From NCBI GenBank assembly GCA_011065065.1, contig JAAKFL010000013.1, positions 1 to 20,489 of the forward strand: a DNA stretch of 20,489 nt, given 5' to 3'. Source of the DNA: Chlamydiota bacterium (lineage in GTDB: Bacteria > Chlamydiota > Chlamydiia > Chlamydiales > SLFE01). Below, piece by piece: positions 8,192 to 15,314 of this stretch. Numbering within the stretch: the first letter of the stretch is position 1; the number at the start of each line of letters is the position of its first letter. The notes beneath the pieces are model-generated. The model made no database searches. It was not told where the DNA came from and saw only the letters and a list, made by a program, of their open reading frames with translations. Made by a program: the position numbers and the translations under genes.

Positions 8192-8650
8192 ATGGATACA
8201 GATGCTTTTAAAATTTATATTGACCGTTTGTGGAATGGTAAGAAGCAGGTGGTTGATGAATCTTTTTCTCCCAACTTTTTAGGGGTTGATGAGGAAGGAC
8301 TTAAGTTTCAGAAGCCTGTGAACGTGGCTGGTGAGGCCTACATTGCGGAAAATGAGTTAGTTTTGCATTTTTCGGTAAAAGCGGAGGCGTCGATGCCTTG
8401 TGCGATTTGCAATGAGTGGACGTCAGTTTCGATATCCTTAGACAGTTTTTATGAGGTGATCTCTTTAGAAGAAGTGAAGGGAGCAATTTTTGATTTTAGC
8501 GAGAATTTACGAGAAGAGATTCTATTGCACATTCCTCATACAGTAGAGTGTCATGGGGGAAGTTGCCCGGCTCGAAAAGATGTTAATGAATATATAAGAG
8601 AGGACAGTCCCGATGAAATTGAGGGATATCAGCCTTTCGCAGATTTATAA
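8192..8650 (+). CDS. yceD: DUF177/YceD family protein
   Basis: This 152-residue protein belongs to the DUF177 family, whose gene almost always precedes rpmF; homologues are linked to 23S rRNA or 50S assembly (a plant relative, DUF177A, acts in plastid 23S processing). The features seen are a CAIC motif near residues 70-73, a second cysteine pair in CHGGSC near 128-133, and an acidic C-terminus (DSPDEIEGYQPFADL), all typical of the family. It is 17 bases upstream of rpmF on the same strand and so very likely co-transcribed. The Shine-Dalgarno before the ATG is weak. It corresponds to Chlamydia CT809. Confidence 0.85.
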   Translation: MDTDAFKIYIDRLWNGKKQVVDESFSPNFLGVDEEGLKFQKPVNVAGEAYIAENELVLHFSVKAEASMPCAICNEWTSVSISLDSFYEVISLEEVKGAIFDFSENLREEILLHIPHTVECHGGSCPARKDVNEYIREDSPDEIEGYQPFADL

Positions 8651-8667
8651 TTTAAGGAGAACACACA

Positions 8668-8853
8668 ATGTCTATTTGTCCACGTAACAGACATTCAATA
8701 TCACGCAGAAACAAGAAGAGAGCGCATCAAGCGAGAACTCCGAAGCGTTTTGTGACCTGCAAAAATTGCGGCGTTCCAAAATTGTCGCACGTCATGTGTC
8801 CCGATTGCGGGCATTATGCTGGTCGTCAGATTGAAGCGAGCACGACTGAGTAG
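8668..8853 (+). CDS. rpmF: 50S ribosomal protein L32
   Basis: This is the small zinc-binding ribosomal protein bL32, 61 residues. The N-terminus is very basic (RNRHSISRRNKKRAHQ), and the C-terminal half carries a four-cysteine zinc ribbon in the form CKNCG...CPDCG. The ATG has a strong Shine-Dalgarno, AAGGAG, at 8653-8658. It follows yceD in the usual pair and matches Chlamydia CT810. In Chlamydia the next gene is plsX; here an F-box gene follows instead. Confidence 0.97.
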   Translation: MSICPRNRHSISRRNKKRAHQARTPKRFVTCKNCGVPKLSHVMCPDCGHYAGRQIEASTTE

Positions 8854-8872
8854 ATTTAGAGCAATTTGGAGT

Positions 8873-8921
8873 AAATCGATTCTTCGATTTCTTCATTTTT
8901 CCTAAGTACATTATTCTTAGG
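8873..8921 (+). terminator. Possible rpmF terminator: two weak hairpins
   Basis: AAATCGA (8873-8879) pairs with TCGATTT (8884-8890), followed by CTTCATTTTT. A second stem, CCTAAG with CTTAGG (8901-8906 and 8916-8921), comes next. Both stems are short, so termination here would be partial. Confidence 0.35.
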
Positions 8922-8954
8922 CAACGTTTATCAGAAATACTAGTAGAATTATTT

Positions 8955-9851
8955 ATGATAGAACCAAGTTTATCGCATTTGTGCCCTGATGTCTTAACAT
9001 ATATCGGAACATTCTTGGATAGTGGGTCTGTTCTCAATTTAATGAAAACTTGTCGTCATTGTTATTATGGTATTGATTATCGCATCGTGGATTTCATTTT
9101 TCAAAAAGAAGGGAAATTGTGCAGTTATGAAGAAGTTGTCCGGCTATTTGACTTGAAGAATGGAATAAAAGAATATGACAGATTAACGAATTACATATTT
9201 AAAAAAGAATGCACTTTTGACTTAAACCAAAAAAGTTGGGAGTCGACAAAATTTTTTAGAAGAACGGCTAAACTTATACCTAAATTGAAATATATCTCAC
9301 CCAGAGCTTATTTGAAGTTGAATTTTTATCATGCTTGTCACCAACGTGATCAATTAGAGAGTTGTTACCAGACGGGTGAATGTTATATTATGGAAGCTCT
9401 GGGTCCAAAGACATATTGTGAAGTTCCAAATCTTCAGGATCTTTCGGATGATGATTATGAGTTTAAAGTTTCTAAAAGTTATTTTAGCTTTTCGAAGCTT
9501 TTAGGGTATACTTCGAAAAAGTTTCCGATTGTGAAAGGTACTTTAAATGGCAATCGTTTTGTAATTATCCAATTTACGTGTTATAATTATTATGATAGAT
9601 CGCCCACAACCAGAAAGCTCGCGACACTTGCCATCAAACAAGGATCAAGTCGAAACGATTGGACATTAAGCAATAATTCTAGTGCACCAATAAATGTTTT
9701 TGGTCCCTTGTGTCGAAGTGGAAATGTGAAATCTATTTTTAATTTAGTTCATGGATCGATGGTATCTTTACCAATCCGTTATTATGGTTCATGGAATATC
9801 CGTAAATATCGTTTTCGGATTGGGTATCATCTTAAAGAAGAAGAAACGTGA
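8955..9851 (+). CDS. F-box domain protein, candidate host-targeted effector
   Basis: Residues of about 5-45 read as an F-box: LSHLCPDVLTYIGTFLDS, then SVLNLMKTCRHCYY. This matches the spacing of the eukaryotic pattern (Leu/Pro, Asp, I..FL, then Cys-Arg and an aromatic residue) that binds Skp1 in SCF ubiquitin ligases. The remaining 250 residues, rich in Tyr, Lys and Phe, are not recognised and would be the substrate-binding part. There is no signal peptide or membrane segment, compatible with type III export. F-box families are expanded in amoeba-associated Chlamydiae. The Shine-Dalgarno at the ATG is weak. It is followed 160 bp later by a second F-box gene on the same strand with little obvious similarity outside the F-box, so they are not a recent duplication. 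Confidence 0.75.
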   Translation: MIEPSLSHLCPDVLTYIGTFLDSGSVLNLMKTCRHCYYGIDYRIVDFIFQKEGKLCSYEEVVRLFDLKNGIKEYDRLTNYIFKKECTFDLNQKSWESTKFFRRTAKLIPKLKYISPRAYLKLNFYHACHQRDQLESCYQTGECYIMEALGPKTYCEVPNLQDLSDDDYEFKVSKSYFSFSKLLGYTSKKFPIVKGTLNGNRFVIIQFTCYNYYDRSPTTRKLATLAIKQGSSRNDWTLSNNSSAPINVFGPLCRSGNVKSIFNLVHGSMVSLPIRYYGSWNIRKYRFRIGYHLKEEET

Positions 9852-9868
9852 ATGTGGTTCTTAATTTA

Positions 9869-9921
9869 GGCAGTAAAAAAAAACTGCGAAGCAAACCCGC
9901 CCTCTTAGCGGGAACTACTGT
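9869..9921 (+). other. Possible alternative-stem RNA element between the F-box genes
   Basis: GCAGT (9870-9874) can pair with ACTGC (9883-9887) across a loop of eight A residues. Alternatively GGCAGTA (9869-9875) can pair with TACTGTC (9915-9921), enclosing a CCCGC/GCGGG hairpin (9896-9900 with 9908-9912). The two states exclude each other. No known riboswitch class is recognised and no poly-T follows. Confidence 0.25.
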
Positions 9922-10011
9922 CAATGGATTGATAAATATGAAATTTCTACATTAAAAAAAACTAACAAGTTATAGTTCAAATGTTTTTGAAGAATTAATC
10001 GCCTCAGCCAA

Positions 10012-10986
10012 ATGGAAATTTCTAATCAGACAACCATTCACGACATACCCAATGAAATCTTGGTTCATACGTTTCAATATCTTTCTGTTGTCGATTTATT
10101 CAGAACACGCGAGGTCTCATCACATTGGAATAGCCTGTTTATTACGTTCAGCCAAACTTCGTTTTTTGGTGGCAGAATAGCTGAGATTTTCAACCGATTG
10201 ATATGGCCAAAGCCTGAAGCTTTAACTAAAGCTGAAGAAGGACTTTTATCTCATTGGGGAAATCGAGTGAAAGTTCTTCAAATACGAGCAACTTCTGATA
10301 CAACTCATTTTCATAACAAAACATTATTCACTGCCATTCATTATCTTTCAGAATTAGAGGAATTAATTGTTTATAACAGAAACTTTCGCGTTTTTCTTTT
10401 TGATGATCGGCATCCTTTACCACCGATTCCAAAATTAAAAAAATTAACGATCTACAATTATCCTGCATTGCATCGCCTTCATGAGGTGATCATCCCCACC
10501 TCCTTTCCTCACTTGAATTCCATTGAGTTAAGACCAGATTATGGTGGAAATGAATATAGTTACCGAGAAGTCATTCGAGCTTATGATCACTATTTATCAC
10601 TCGAGATGTTACCTCAGGTGTCTCATTTGAGACTCAATGACAGGGATGAAAACTACTTATTTTCTAAAGCTTCGAAGATTTTTTTTACCCCTAATCAATT
10701 GGTTTCCATTTCTTTTCCAATTACAGCTTTCAAACTTAGGGTTTCAAAAATAAATCCTATAGATTTTCTGAATCGACTCGCATTAAATGCACTTAATTCT
10801 CCAAAATTAAAACATGTCCAGGTGGTTTATGAGTTCAAAAAAGAACATTATTTGAATGAAGGGGAATATACATATATATATTTTATGAATCAGGTGGCCA
10901 AAATTTTTGAAGAACAATATGGGATCGATAGCTGGGAGATTGTGTCTGGAAGCGGAAAATTGATGCACAATTGGTCAAGGTCATAA
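10012..10986 (+). CDS. F-box protein with LRR-like repeats, candidate effector
   Basis: A strong F-box lies at residues 9-45: IHDIPNEILVHTFQYLS, then VVDLFRTREVSSHWNSL. After a helical linker the central part shows leucine-rich-repeat-like strands spaced along the chain: LEELIVYN, LKKLTIYN, LNSIELRP and VSHLRLND. F-box plus LRR is the arrangement of eukaryotic FBXL substrate receptors in SCF ubiquitin ligases, so this protein could recruit a host or amoebal target for ubiquitination. It has no signal peptide. The 324-residue frame is complete, and its ATG has only a weak GAAGAA upstream. It converges on the UPF0158 gene, with a hairpin between them. The F-box call is firm; the LRR call is moderate; export into the host is inference. 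Confidence 0.82.
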   Translation: MEISNQTTIHDIPNEILVHTFQYLSVVDLFRTREVSSHWNSLFITFSQTSFFGGRIAEIFNRLIWPKPEALTKAEEGLLSHWGNRVKVLQIRATSDTTHFHNKTLFTAIHYLSELEELIVYNRNFRVFLFDDRHPLPPIPKLKKLTIYNYPALHRLHEVIIPTSFPHLNSIELRPDYGGNEYSYREVIRAYDHYLSLEMLPQVSHLRLNDRDENYLFSKASKIFFTPNQLVSISFPITAFKLRVSKINPIDFLNRLALNALNSPKLKHVQVVYEFKKEHYLNEGEYTYIYFMNQVAKIFEEQYGIDSWEIVSGSGKLMHNWSRS

Positions 10987-10994
10987 CACTACAA

Positions 10995-11055
10995 TTTTTC
11001 ACAGAGATTTAAACTCTGTGATCTCGGTGCTATTCTCAGTGTTCTCTGTGAAAAA
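10995..11055. terminator. Bidirectional terminator built from CTCTGTG units
   Basis: A perfect 13-bp inverted repeat pairs 10995-11007 (TTTTTCACAGAGA) with 11043-11055. With the flanking T- and A-runs it can terminate both convergent genes. A competing 8-bp hairpin pairs 10999-11006 with 11014-11021. The right half reads as degenerate units of about 10 bp: CTCTGTGAT, CTCGGTGCT, TCTCAGTGT, CTCTGTGAA. Confidence 0.8.
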
Positions 11056-11064
11056 AAAATTCCA

Positions 11065-12090
11065 CTATGATTTCTCCCGTCTTTTGGTCTCGGACTTAGC
11101 CTCTTTTTTCGCTGATTGGGCTTTGGATTTTTTGACTTTTTTGTCCTCTTTCTCGTCGTCATCGTCATCAACTTTAGACAAATCTACCTCAGAAGACTTA
11201 TTGTTATTCCATTTTGTTGAAAGCTTCCGCAAGGTGGCCAGCTTTTGATTGAGATTTTCCAATGCATTCTCAGACTCTTCTTTCATCGACTGTTTGCGGT
11301 GAGCGAGGATCTCTTCTTCCGTTTCAAACTTCGATGAAAAGGACGCCGCTCCGATATGGGATAGATCAGGGGTGAACAGAAAAGGGAGGACCTTTTTCGG
11401 TACGGTTGAATAGATATCCACAGTGATTTGCGGTTCAAGTTCAGTTTTTTGCACTTGCTTCGGTGGTCGTCCTCGCTTGGGACGGGGATTCAACGCTTCG
11501 TTGGAATAATAACTTTTCGCTTTTGTGGCTAGAATTTTTCGAGCGTTTTGGACCTCTTTGGGGGCTTTCTCTTCAAAAAGATTTTTCTTGAGACTCTCAA
11601 TATTAGCCACTCCTAAGCCCAGATCTTCCTCAAAAACAAAATGAAAATGATTCTGCCGTAACCACTCAATGATTCGAACCCGTGATCGCTCCTGATAATA
11701 TTGCTGCCATTTTTCCAATTCGGTGTGATGATCGTACAGAAATTCCAAGAAGTTTTCACGAGCTTCTTTGGATTGGATGATATCCATCAATTTTTCTTTC
11801 GTATCGATATCATAGACCTTCTCGTGAATGAATCCCTCCATAATCTTCTTCTGCTCGTAAAAACTAAGCTTGGGAATCATGCAGTATCGTTCGGAGTTGG
11901 CGCTTAATTCAGCTTCTAAACTCTGTATATTTTCCTCAGATTCATCTAAATTAAAATAAATGATGAATCCTTCTTGTCGGTCCAAATAAAAATCACGCTC
12001 ATCATCTGATTTCGCAAAAGCTTCCATCAACCTCTGCGATCTCAATATTAAGGGATTCTTTGCTTGCAATAATTTTGTTTTCTTTGCCAT
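11065..12090 (-). CDS. UPF0158 family protein with AT-hook-like motif
   Basis: This is a 341-residue member of the UPF0158 family, whose chlamydial member is CT429; its function is unknown to me. Residues of about 25-150 form the family's mostly helical domain (YLDRQEGFIIYFNLDESEEN, RFxxIPxLS-like segments, then RVRIIEWLRQNHFHFVFEE). Residues 201-211 read NPRPKRGRPPK, an AT-hook-like GRP core flanked by basic residues, suggesting binding to the minor groove of AT-rich DNA. The tail from about 290 runs through an acidic patch (DDDDDEKED) into a Lys/Ala-rich end that resembles histone H1-like chlamydial tails. It starts 23 bases after the dapF stop with AAAGGTGA upstream and is the last gene of the glyA operon, as in Chlamydia. 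DNA binding is inferred from the motif only. Confidence 0.82.
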   Translation of the reverse strand: MAKKTKLLQAKNPLILRSQRLMEAFAKSDDERDFYLDRQEGFIIYFNLDESEENIQSLEAELSANSERYCMIPKLSFYEQKKIMEGFIHEKVYDIDTKEKLMDIIQSKEARENFLEFLYDHHTELEKWQQYYQERSRVRIIEWLRQNHFHFVFEEDLGLGVANIESLKKNLFEEKAPKEVQNARKILATKAKSYYSNEALNPRPKRGRPPKQVQKTELEPQITVDIYSTVPKKVLPFLFTPDLSHIGAASFSSKFETEEEILAHRKQSMKEESENALENLNQKLATLRKLSTKWNNNKSSEVDLSKVDDDDDEKEDKKVKKSKAQSAKKEAKSETKRREKS

Positions 12091-12113
12091 GGGGTCACCT
12101 TTTTCGGATAATA

Positions 12114-12923
12114 TTAAACTATTTTTGCGTTCATATCAATGCACAATCTTCCTTTGTAAATTAAGTCTGCTGGACCGGTCATCAAAATGTGCTCTTTAGG
12201 GTCAAAGTAAATTTTTATTATATCATTTTGCTTTGTCCGAACTGTGACCGGAGGTGCGATTTCCTCGAGTATCCCATAGGCATAAGCCGCCGCTGCCGCT
12301 CCGGTTCCACAGGCCAATGTTTCCGCCTCCACTCCGCGCTCATAGGTGCAAAACAACAGCTCTTTGGGCCCCAAGACCTGAACAAAGGTGACGTTAGTGC
12401 CTTTCGGAGCAAACTGGTTATGTCTTCGAATGTGTCTCCCAGTCGTTTCTACATCAATGGATTTGAGATCATCGACGAAGTGAACAGCGTGGGGGACTCC
12501 AGTATTGAGAAAATGAATGCATTGCCCCTCAATGTCAAGATTCCACTGGATATCAGTCGGAGTTCCCATGTTGACCGAGAGTTCATCGTCAATGAATCCT
12601 CCTTCAATCACACGTTCTTTCGTTTCGATGTGGGTGGTTTTCTTGGGGAATCCGAGTTGAATCAGAAATTTTAAGAAGCAACGGACTCCATTTCCACACA
12701 TTTCCGCTTCAGATCCATCAGCATTGAAAATCGTCATTTTCACTTCCGCAACTGTGGATTCTTCAAGCAGAATCACACCATCGGCTCCGACTCCGGTACA
12801 CCGAGCACAAATTTTCTGGATGAAAGGAATCTCAGAGGGGAAATGACTGTGACGGTTATCGACGAGGATAAAGTCATTGCCACAACCACTATATTTACTA
12901 AATTCAAGCACTTTACACATCAT
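12114..12923 (-). CDS. dapF: Diaminopimelate epimerase
   Basis: This enzyme interconverts LL- and meso-diaminopimelate for lysine and peptidoglycan. The two catalytic cysteines are in the family motifs: Cys76 in EMCGNGVRC and Cys205 in LACGTGAAA. The N-terminal FSKYSGCGNDFILVDNR block is intact, and 269 residues is a normal length. Two adjacent ATGs (12923 and 12920) both lie inside the end of clpP, so the genes overlap by 8-11 bases and are probably translationally coupled. In C. trachomatis DapF was reported also to racemise glutamate, covering for a missing MurI. Whether this orthologue does so cannot be read from sequence. It corresponds to CT430. Confidence 0.96.
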   Translation of the reverse strand: MMCKVLEFSKYSGCGNDFILVDNRHSHFPSEIPFIQKICARCTGVGADGVILLEESTVAEVKMTIFNADGSEAEMCGNGVRCFLKFLIQLGFPKKTTHIETKERVIEGGFIDDELSVNMGTPTDIQWNLDIEGQCIHFLNTGVPHAVHFVDDLKSIDVETTGRHIRRHNQFAPKGTNVTFVQVLGPKELLFCTYERGVEAETLACGTGAAAAAYAYGILEEIAPPVTVRTKQNDIIKIYFDPKEHILMTGPADLIYKGRLCIDMNAKIV

Positions 12924-13500
12924 TGAAGGAATTGACGATATTATCGATCAACCCGAATTCTTTTGCCTCTTTAGGGGTCATCCATGTATCTCGGTCAATA
13001 GCACGGTCAATTTCGTCATGTCCTTTGCCGGAAGCCTTCATGTAAACTTGGATGAGGGCTTCTCGCGTTTTCATCATCTCTTTTGCCTGAATTTCCAAGT
13101 CAGTCGCTTGCCCCTGAATGACTCCACTGACACGAGGTTGGTGAATCATGATACGGGCGTTCGGAGTCGCCAACCGTTTTCCAGGTTCGGCACAAAGGCT
13201 CAAAACAGATCCCATTGAGGCCGCAAGGCCGGTGACGAGAGTGGTGACAGGCGAGGAAATCAGTTTGACTTGATCCCAGATGGCAAACCCGGCATCTATA
13301 GAACCTCCAGGACTATTAATCACCAACAAGATCGGTTTTCCCGGCTCCTCGAGTTCCAAATACCACAACTTGCGAATCACTTCATCGGCAGTCTTGGAAC
13401 TGACTTCGTCGGATAGAAAAATACGTCTGGCATCCAGCAAGCTCTGCTCGATCTTATCGCTTAGGGCCATTTTCTTGTTATCTTCCTCTTCATTTGGCAT
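12913..13500 (-). CDS. clpP: ATP-dependent Clp protease proteolytic subunit (ClpP1 type)
   Basis: This is the serine-protease subunit that forms heptameric rings and degrades proteins unfolded by ClpX or ClpC. The triad is complete: Ser95 in GLAASMGS, His120 in MIHQP and Asp171 in RDTWM, each in the expected context. It is 195 residues with no propeptide evident. The ATG at 13500 has AGGAG 8 bases upstream, and the gene follows glyA by 11 bases. Chlamydiae carry two ClpP paralogues; the one located between glyA and dapF is ClpP1 (CT431). ClpP1 and ClpP2 are reported to form a mixed complex, so a partner should be elsewhere in the genome. Its placement between two amino-acid enzymes is conserved, but the reason is unknown. 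Confidence 0.96.
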   Translation of the reverse strand: MPNEEEDNKKMALSDKIEQSLLDARRIFLSDEVSSKTADEVIRKLWYLELEEPGKPILLVINSPGGSIDAGFAIWDQVKLISSPVTTLVTGLAASMGSVLSLCAEPGKRLATPNARIMIHQPRVSGVIQGQATDLEIQAKEMMKTREALIQVYMKASGKGHDEIDRAIDRDTWMTPKEAKEFGLIDNIVNSFNDV

Positions 13501-13511
13501 TTAAAAATCTC

Positions 13512-15011
13512 CTATTTTACATCGATAAATTCATTTGTGTGCGAAAGCTCAATCTCAGGATAAAGGGGATAGTTTTGCAGTAATTCCTTGATCCGGTCTT
13601 GTGCTCGACTTAAAACTTTTTCTTCGGTAACGCTTTGCGCTTTGCTTGGTTTTTGAGTCTTTTGAACAATTGTGGGTTCGGTATTGGATAAGATGTCAAA
13701 GATAACTTCAGCAATGACAACCATCTCTTGAGGTCCCATTCCCAAGGTGGTGGTTGCCGGCGTTCCAATTCGAACTCCTGACGTATACCAAGGACCATTT
13801 TTATCAAATGGTATGGCGTTTCGATTGCACGTGATGTGGGCTCGTCTTAAAGCGATTTCGGCTTGCCGTCCCGTGATTCCAAATTTGGTGATATTGAGGA
13901 GAATCAGATGGTTATCGGTGCCTCCGGTCAAGACATCGACTCCACGCTTCATCAAAGCTTCAGCCAGGGCTCGGGCGTTCTCTACAATTCTCTGTGAATA
14001 CTGCTGGAATTCTGGAGTATTTGCTTCTTGAAAGGCAACAGCTTTTGCAGCCATGACGTGAGGAAGGGGGCCTCCCAACACAATCGGACATCCCTTATTC
14101 ACAATATCGGCGTACTCTTTTGTGCATAACACAATGCCTCCGCGAGGACCCCGCAACGTTTTGTGTGTGGTCGAAGTCACAATGTGCGCGTGTGGAATTG
14201 GGTTGTAATCTCCGGTAAACACCTTCCCGGCAACCAATCCACTAAAATGGGCCATATCGACCATAAAGACGGCGCCGACAGAATCAGCAATTTCGCGCAT
14301 TGTGGCAAAGTTGATCAAGCGCGGATAGGCGGAATATCCCGCCAATAAAATATCAGGCTTTTCTTCCTTTGCTTGGGCAGCCAGCATGTCGTAATTCAAA
14401 AGACCCGTTTCTATATCGATTTCATAGGTCACAGCATGCATCATTTTCGATGAGACATTATGGCGGTAGCCATGAGTCAGGTGACCTCCGGAATTCAAAG
14501 ACATCCCCATCATTTTCTGATTCATCATCAGCTGGCGAATTCGTTCATGCTCCTCATTGGTCAATTCATTCAGGTTTTTCTTCCCTAATTTCTCCAGCTC
14601 ACGATTTTGAACCCTTTGAAACAAGATGGACCAGAAAGCCACTAAATTCGCATCGGCTCCGGAATGAGGCTGAACATAGGCATGCTCACACTCAAAAATC
14701 TCGCAAGCCAGGCGGACTGCCTCATCTTCTACCGTATCTACATTGTCGCATCCTGCATAAAAACGGTGGTGGGGGAATCCCTCCGAATACTTGTCAGTCA
14801 GCAGATTTCCCATCGCTAGTTGGACGGCAAGTGAAGAAAAATTTTCAGAAGCGATCAGTTTTAAATAAGATTTTTGATCCTTTAGCTCTTGAATGATTGC
14901 TTGGGCGATCTTTGGAGAGACTGTGGCAATTTGGTCGAGGGAGGCTAAAAAGGCTACCGCTCCGGGATTCAGGTTCGTTTGGTTCTCTAAATATCGTTTT
15001 AAGTGGGACAT
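13512..15011 (-). CDS. glyA: Serine hydroxymethyltransferase (chlamydial long form)
   Basis: This PLP enzyme converts serine and tetrahydrofolate to glycine and methylene-tetrahydrofolate. The PLP lysine is Lys284 in STTHKTLRGPRGG, and KLIASENF, HSGADAN and SGGHLTHG are intact. The frame opens at a GTG (15044), but the ATG at 15011 (MSHLKRYLENQ) gives 499 residues, close to the 497 of Chlamydia. Compared with E. coli GlyA there is an insertion of about 35 charged residues at roughly 131-167, plus a longer N-terminus and C-terminal tail. Chlamydial GlyA was reported to racemise alanine, substituting for the missing Alr, which would tie this gene to peptidoglycan like its neighbour dapF. It heads the operon glyA-clpP-dapF-UPF0158 (CT432-CT429). 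Confidence 0.96.
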   Translation of the reverse strand: MSHLKRYLENQTNLNPGAVAFLASLDQIATVSPKIAQAIIQELKDQKSYLKLIASENFSSLAVQLAMGNLLTDKYSEGFPHHRFYAGCDNVDTVEDEAVRLACEIFECEHAYVQPHSGADANLVAFWSILFQRVQNRELEKLGKKNLNELTNEEHERIRQLMMNQKMMGMSLNSGGHLTHGYRHNVSSKMMHAVTYEIDIETGLLNYDMLAAQAKEEKPDILLAGYSAYPRLINFATMREIADSVGAVFMVDMAHFSGLVAGKVFTGDYNPIPHAHIVTSTTHKTLRGPRGGIVLCTKEYADIVNKGCPIVLGGPLPHVMAAKAVAFQEANTPEFQQYSQRIVENARALAEALMKRGVDVLTGGTDNHLILLNITKFGITGRQAEIALRRAHITCNRNAIPFDKNGPWYTSGVRIGTPATTTLGMGPQEMVVIAEVIFDILSNTEPTIVQKTQKPSKAQSVTEEKVLSRAQDRIKELLQNYPLYPEIELSHTNEFIDVK

Positions 15012-15154
15012 ATGAGCTCTTTTTGTTGAAGGATTAAGCACCACTTTATCATAACGTCTTTCTAGGAAGCAATAGAGGAATCTCGACTTTGTACAATTTT
15101 AGAACTCATCTTCCGAGAGAAATGTGAGAATGGAAAAATGTGTGGTTTAAGGTA

Positions 15155-15183
15155 TTGATTTTGAGATAAATAAATAGTATAAT
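15155..15183 (+). promoter_or_regulatory. Predicted strong promoter of cdsZ-rnpB
   Basis: TTGATT (15155-15160) and a perfect TATAAT (15178-15183) are separated by exactly 17 bases. The expected transcription start near 15190 leaves about 118 bases of leader before cdsZ, which contains a possible small ORF. The strength of the promoter is sensible if it also drives rnpB. Confidence 0.65.
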
Positions 15184-15191
15184 ATAAAGAG

Positions 15192-15314
15192 ATGAAGTTA
15201 AAAAGAATTTTTTACAGGAAGAGGTGGTTCGATCTTTTTCTCTTGAGGTCTAAGGGCAGAAAGGCTAGAATGTCATTAAAATCAATTTTCAACTTCAAGG
15301 AAACAGCATGTTAG
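15192..15314 (+). CDS. Possible 40-residue basic leader ORF upstream of cdsZ
   Basis: An ATG at 15192, about two bases after the predicted transcription start, opens a 40-codon frame (MKLKRIFYRKRWFDLFLLRS then a basic second half). It ends at a TAG that overlaps the cdsZ ATG by seven bases. Thirteen of 40 residues are Lys or Arg. There is no room for a Shine-Dalgarno, so translation would be leaderless. The overlap could couple cdsZ translation to the leader. It may equally be chance. Confidence 0.3.
   Translation: MKLKRIFYRKRWFDLFLLRSKGRKARMSLKSIFNFKETAC

Noticed and set aside
11661..11700. tRNA T-loop-like string GGTTCGAATC on the minus strand
   Set aside because: It lies inside the UPF0158 coding frame (RVRIIEWL), and no acceptor stem, anticodon arm or D-loop fits around it.
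12189..12674. 161-codon open frame on the plus strand opposite dapF
   Set aside because: It is a mirror of the dapF coding frame, with no recognisable domain and no ribosome binding site.
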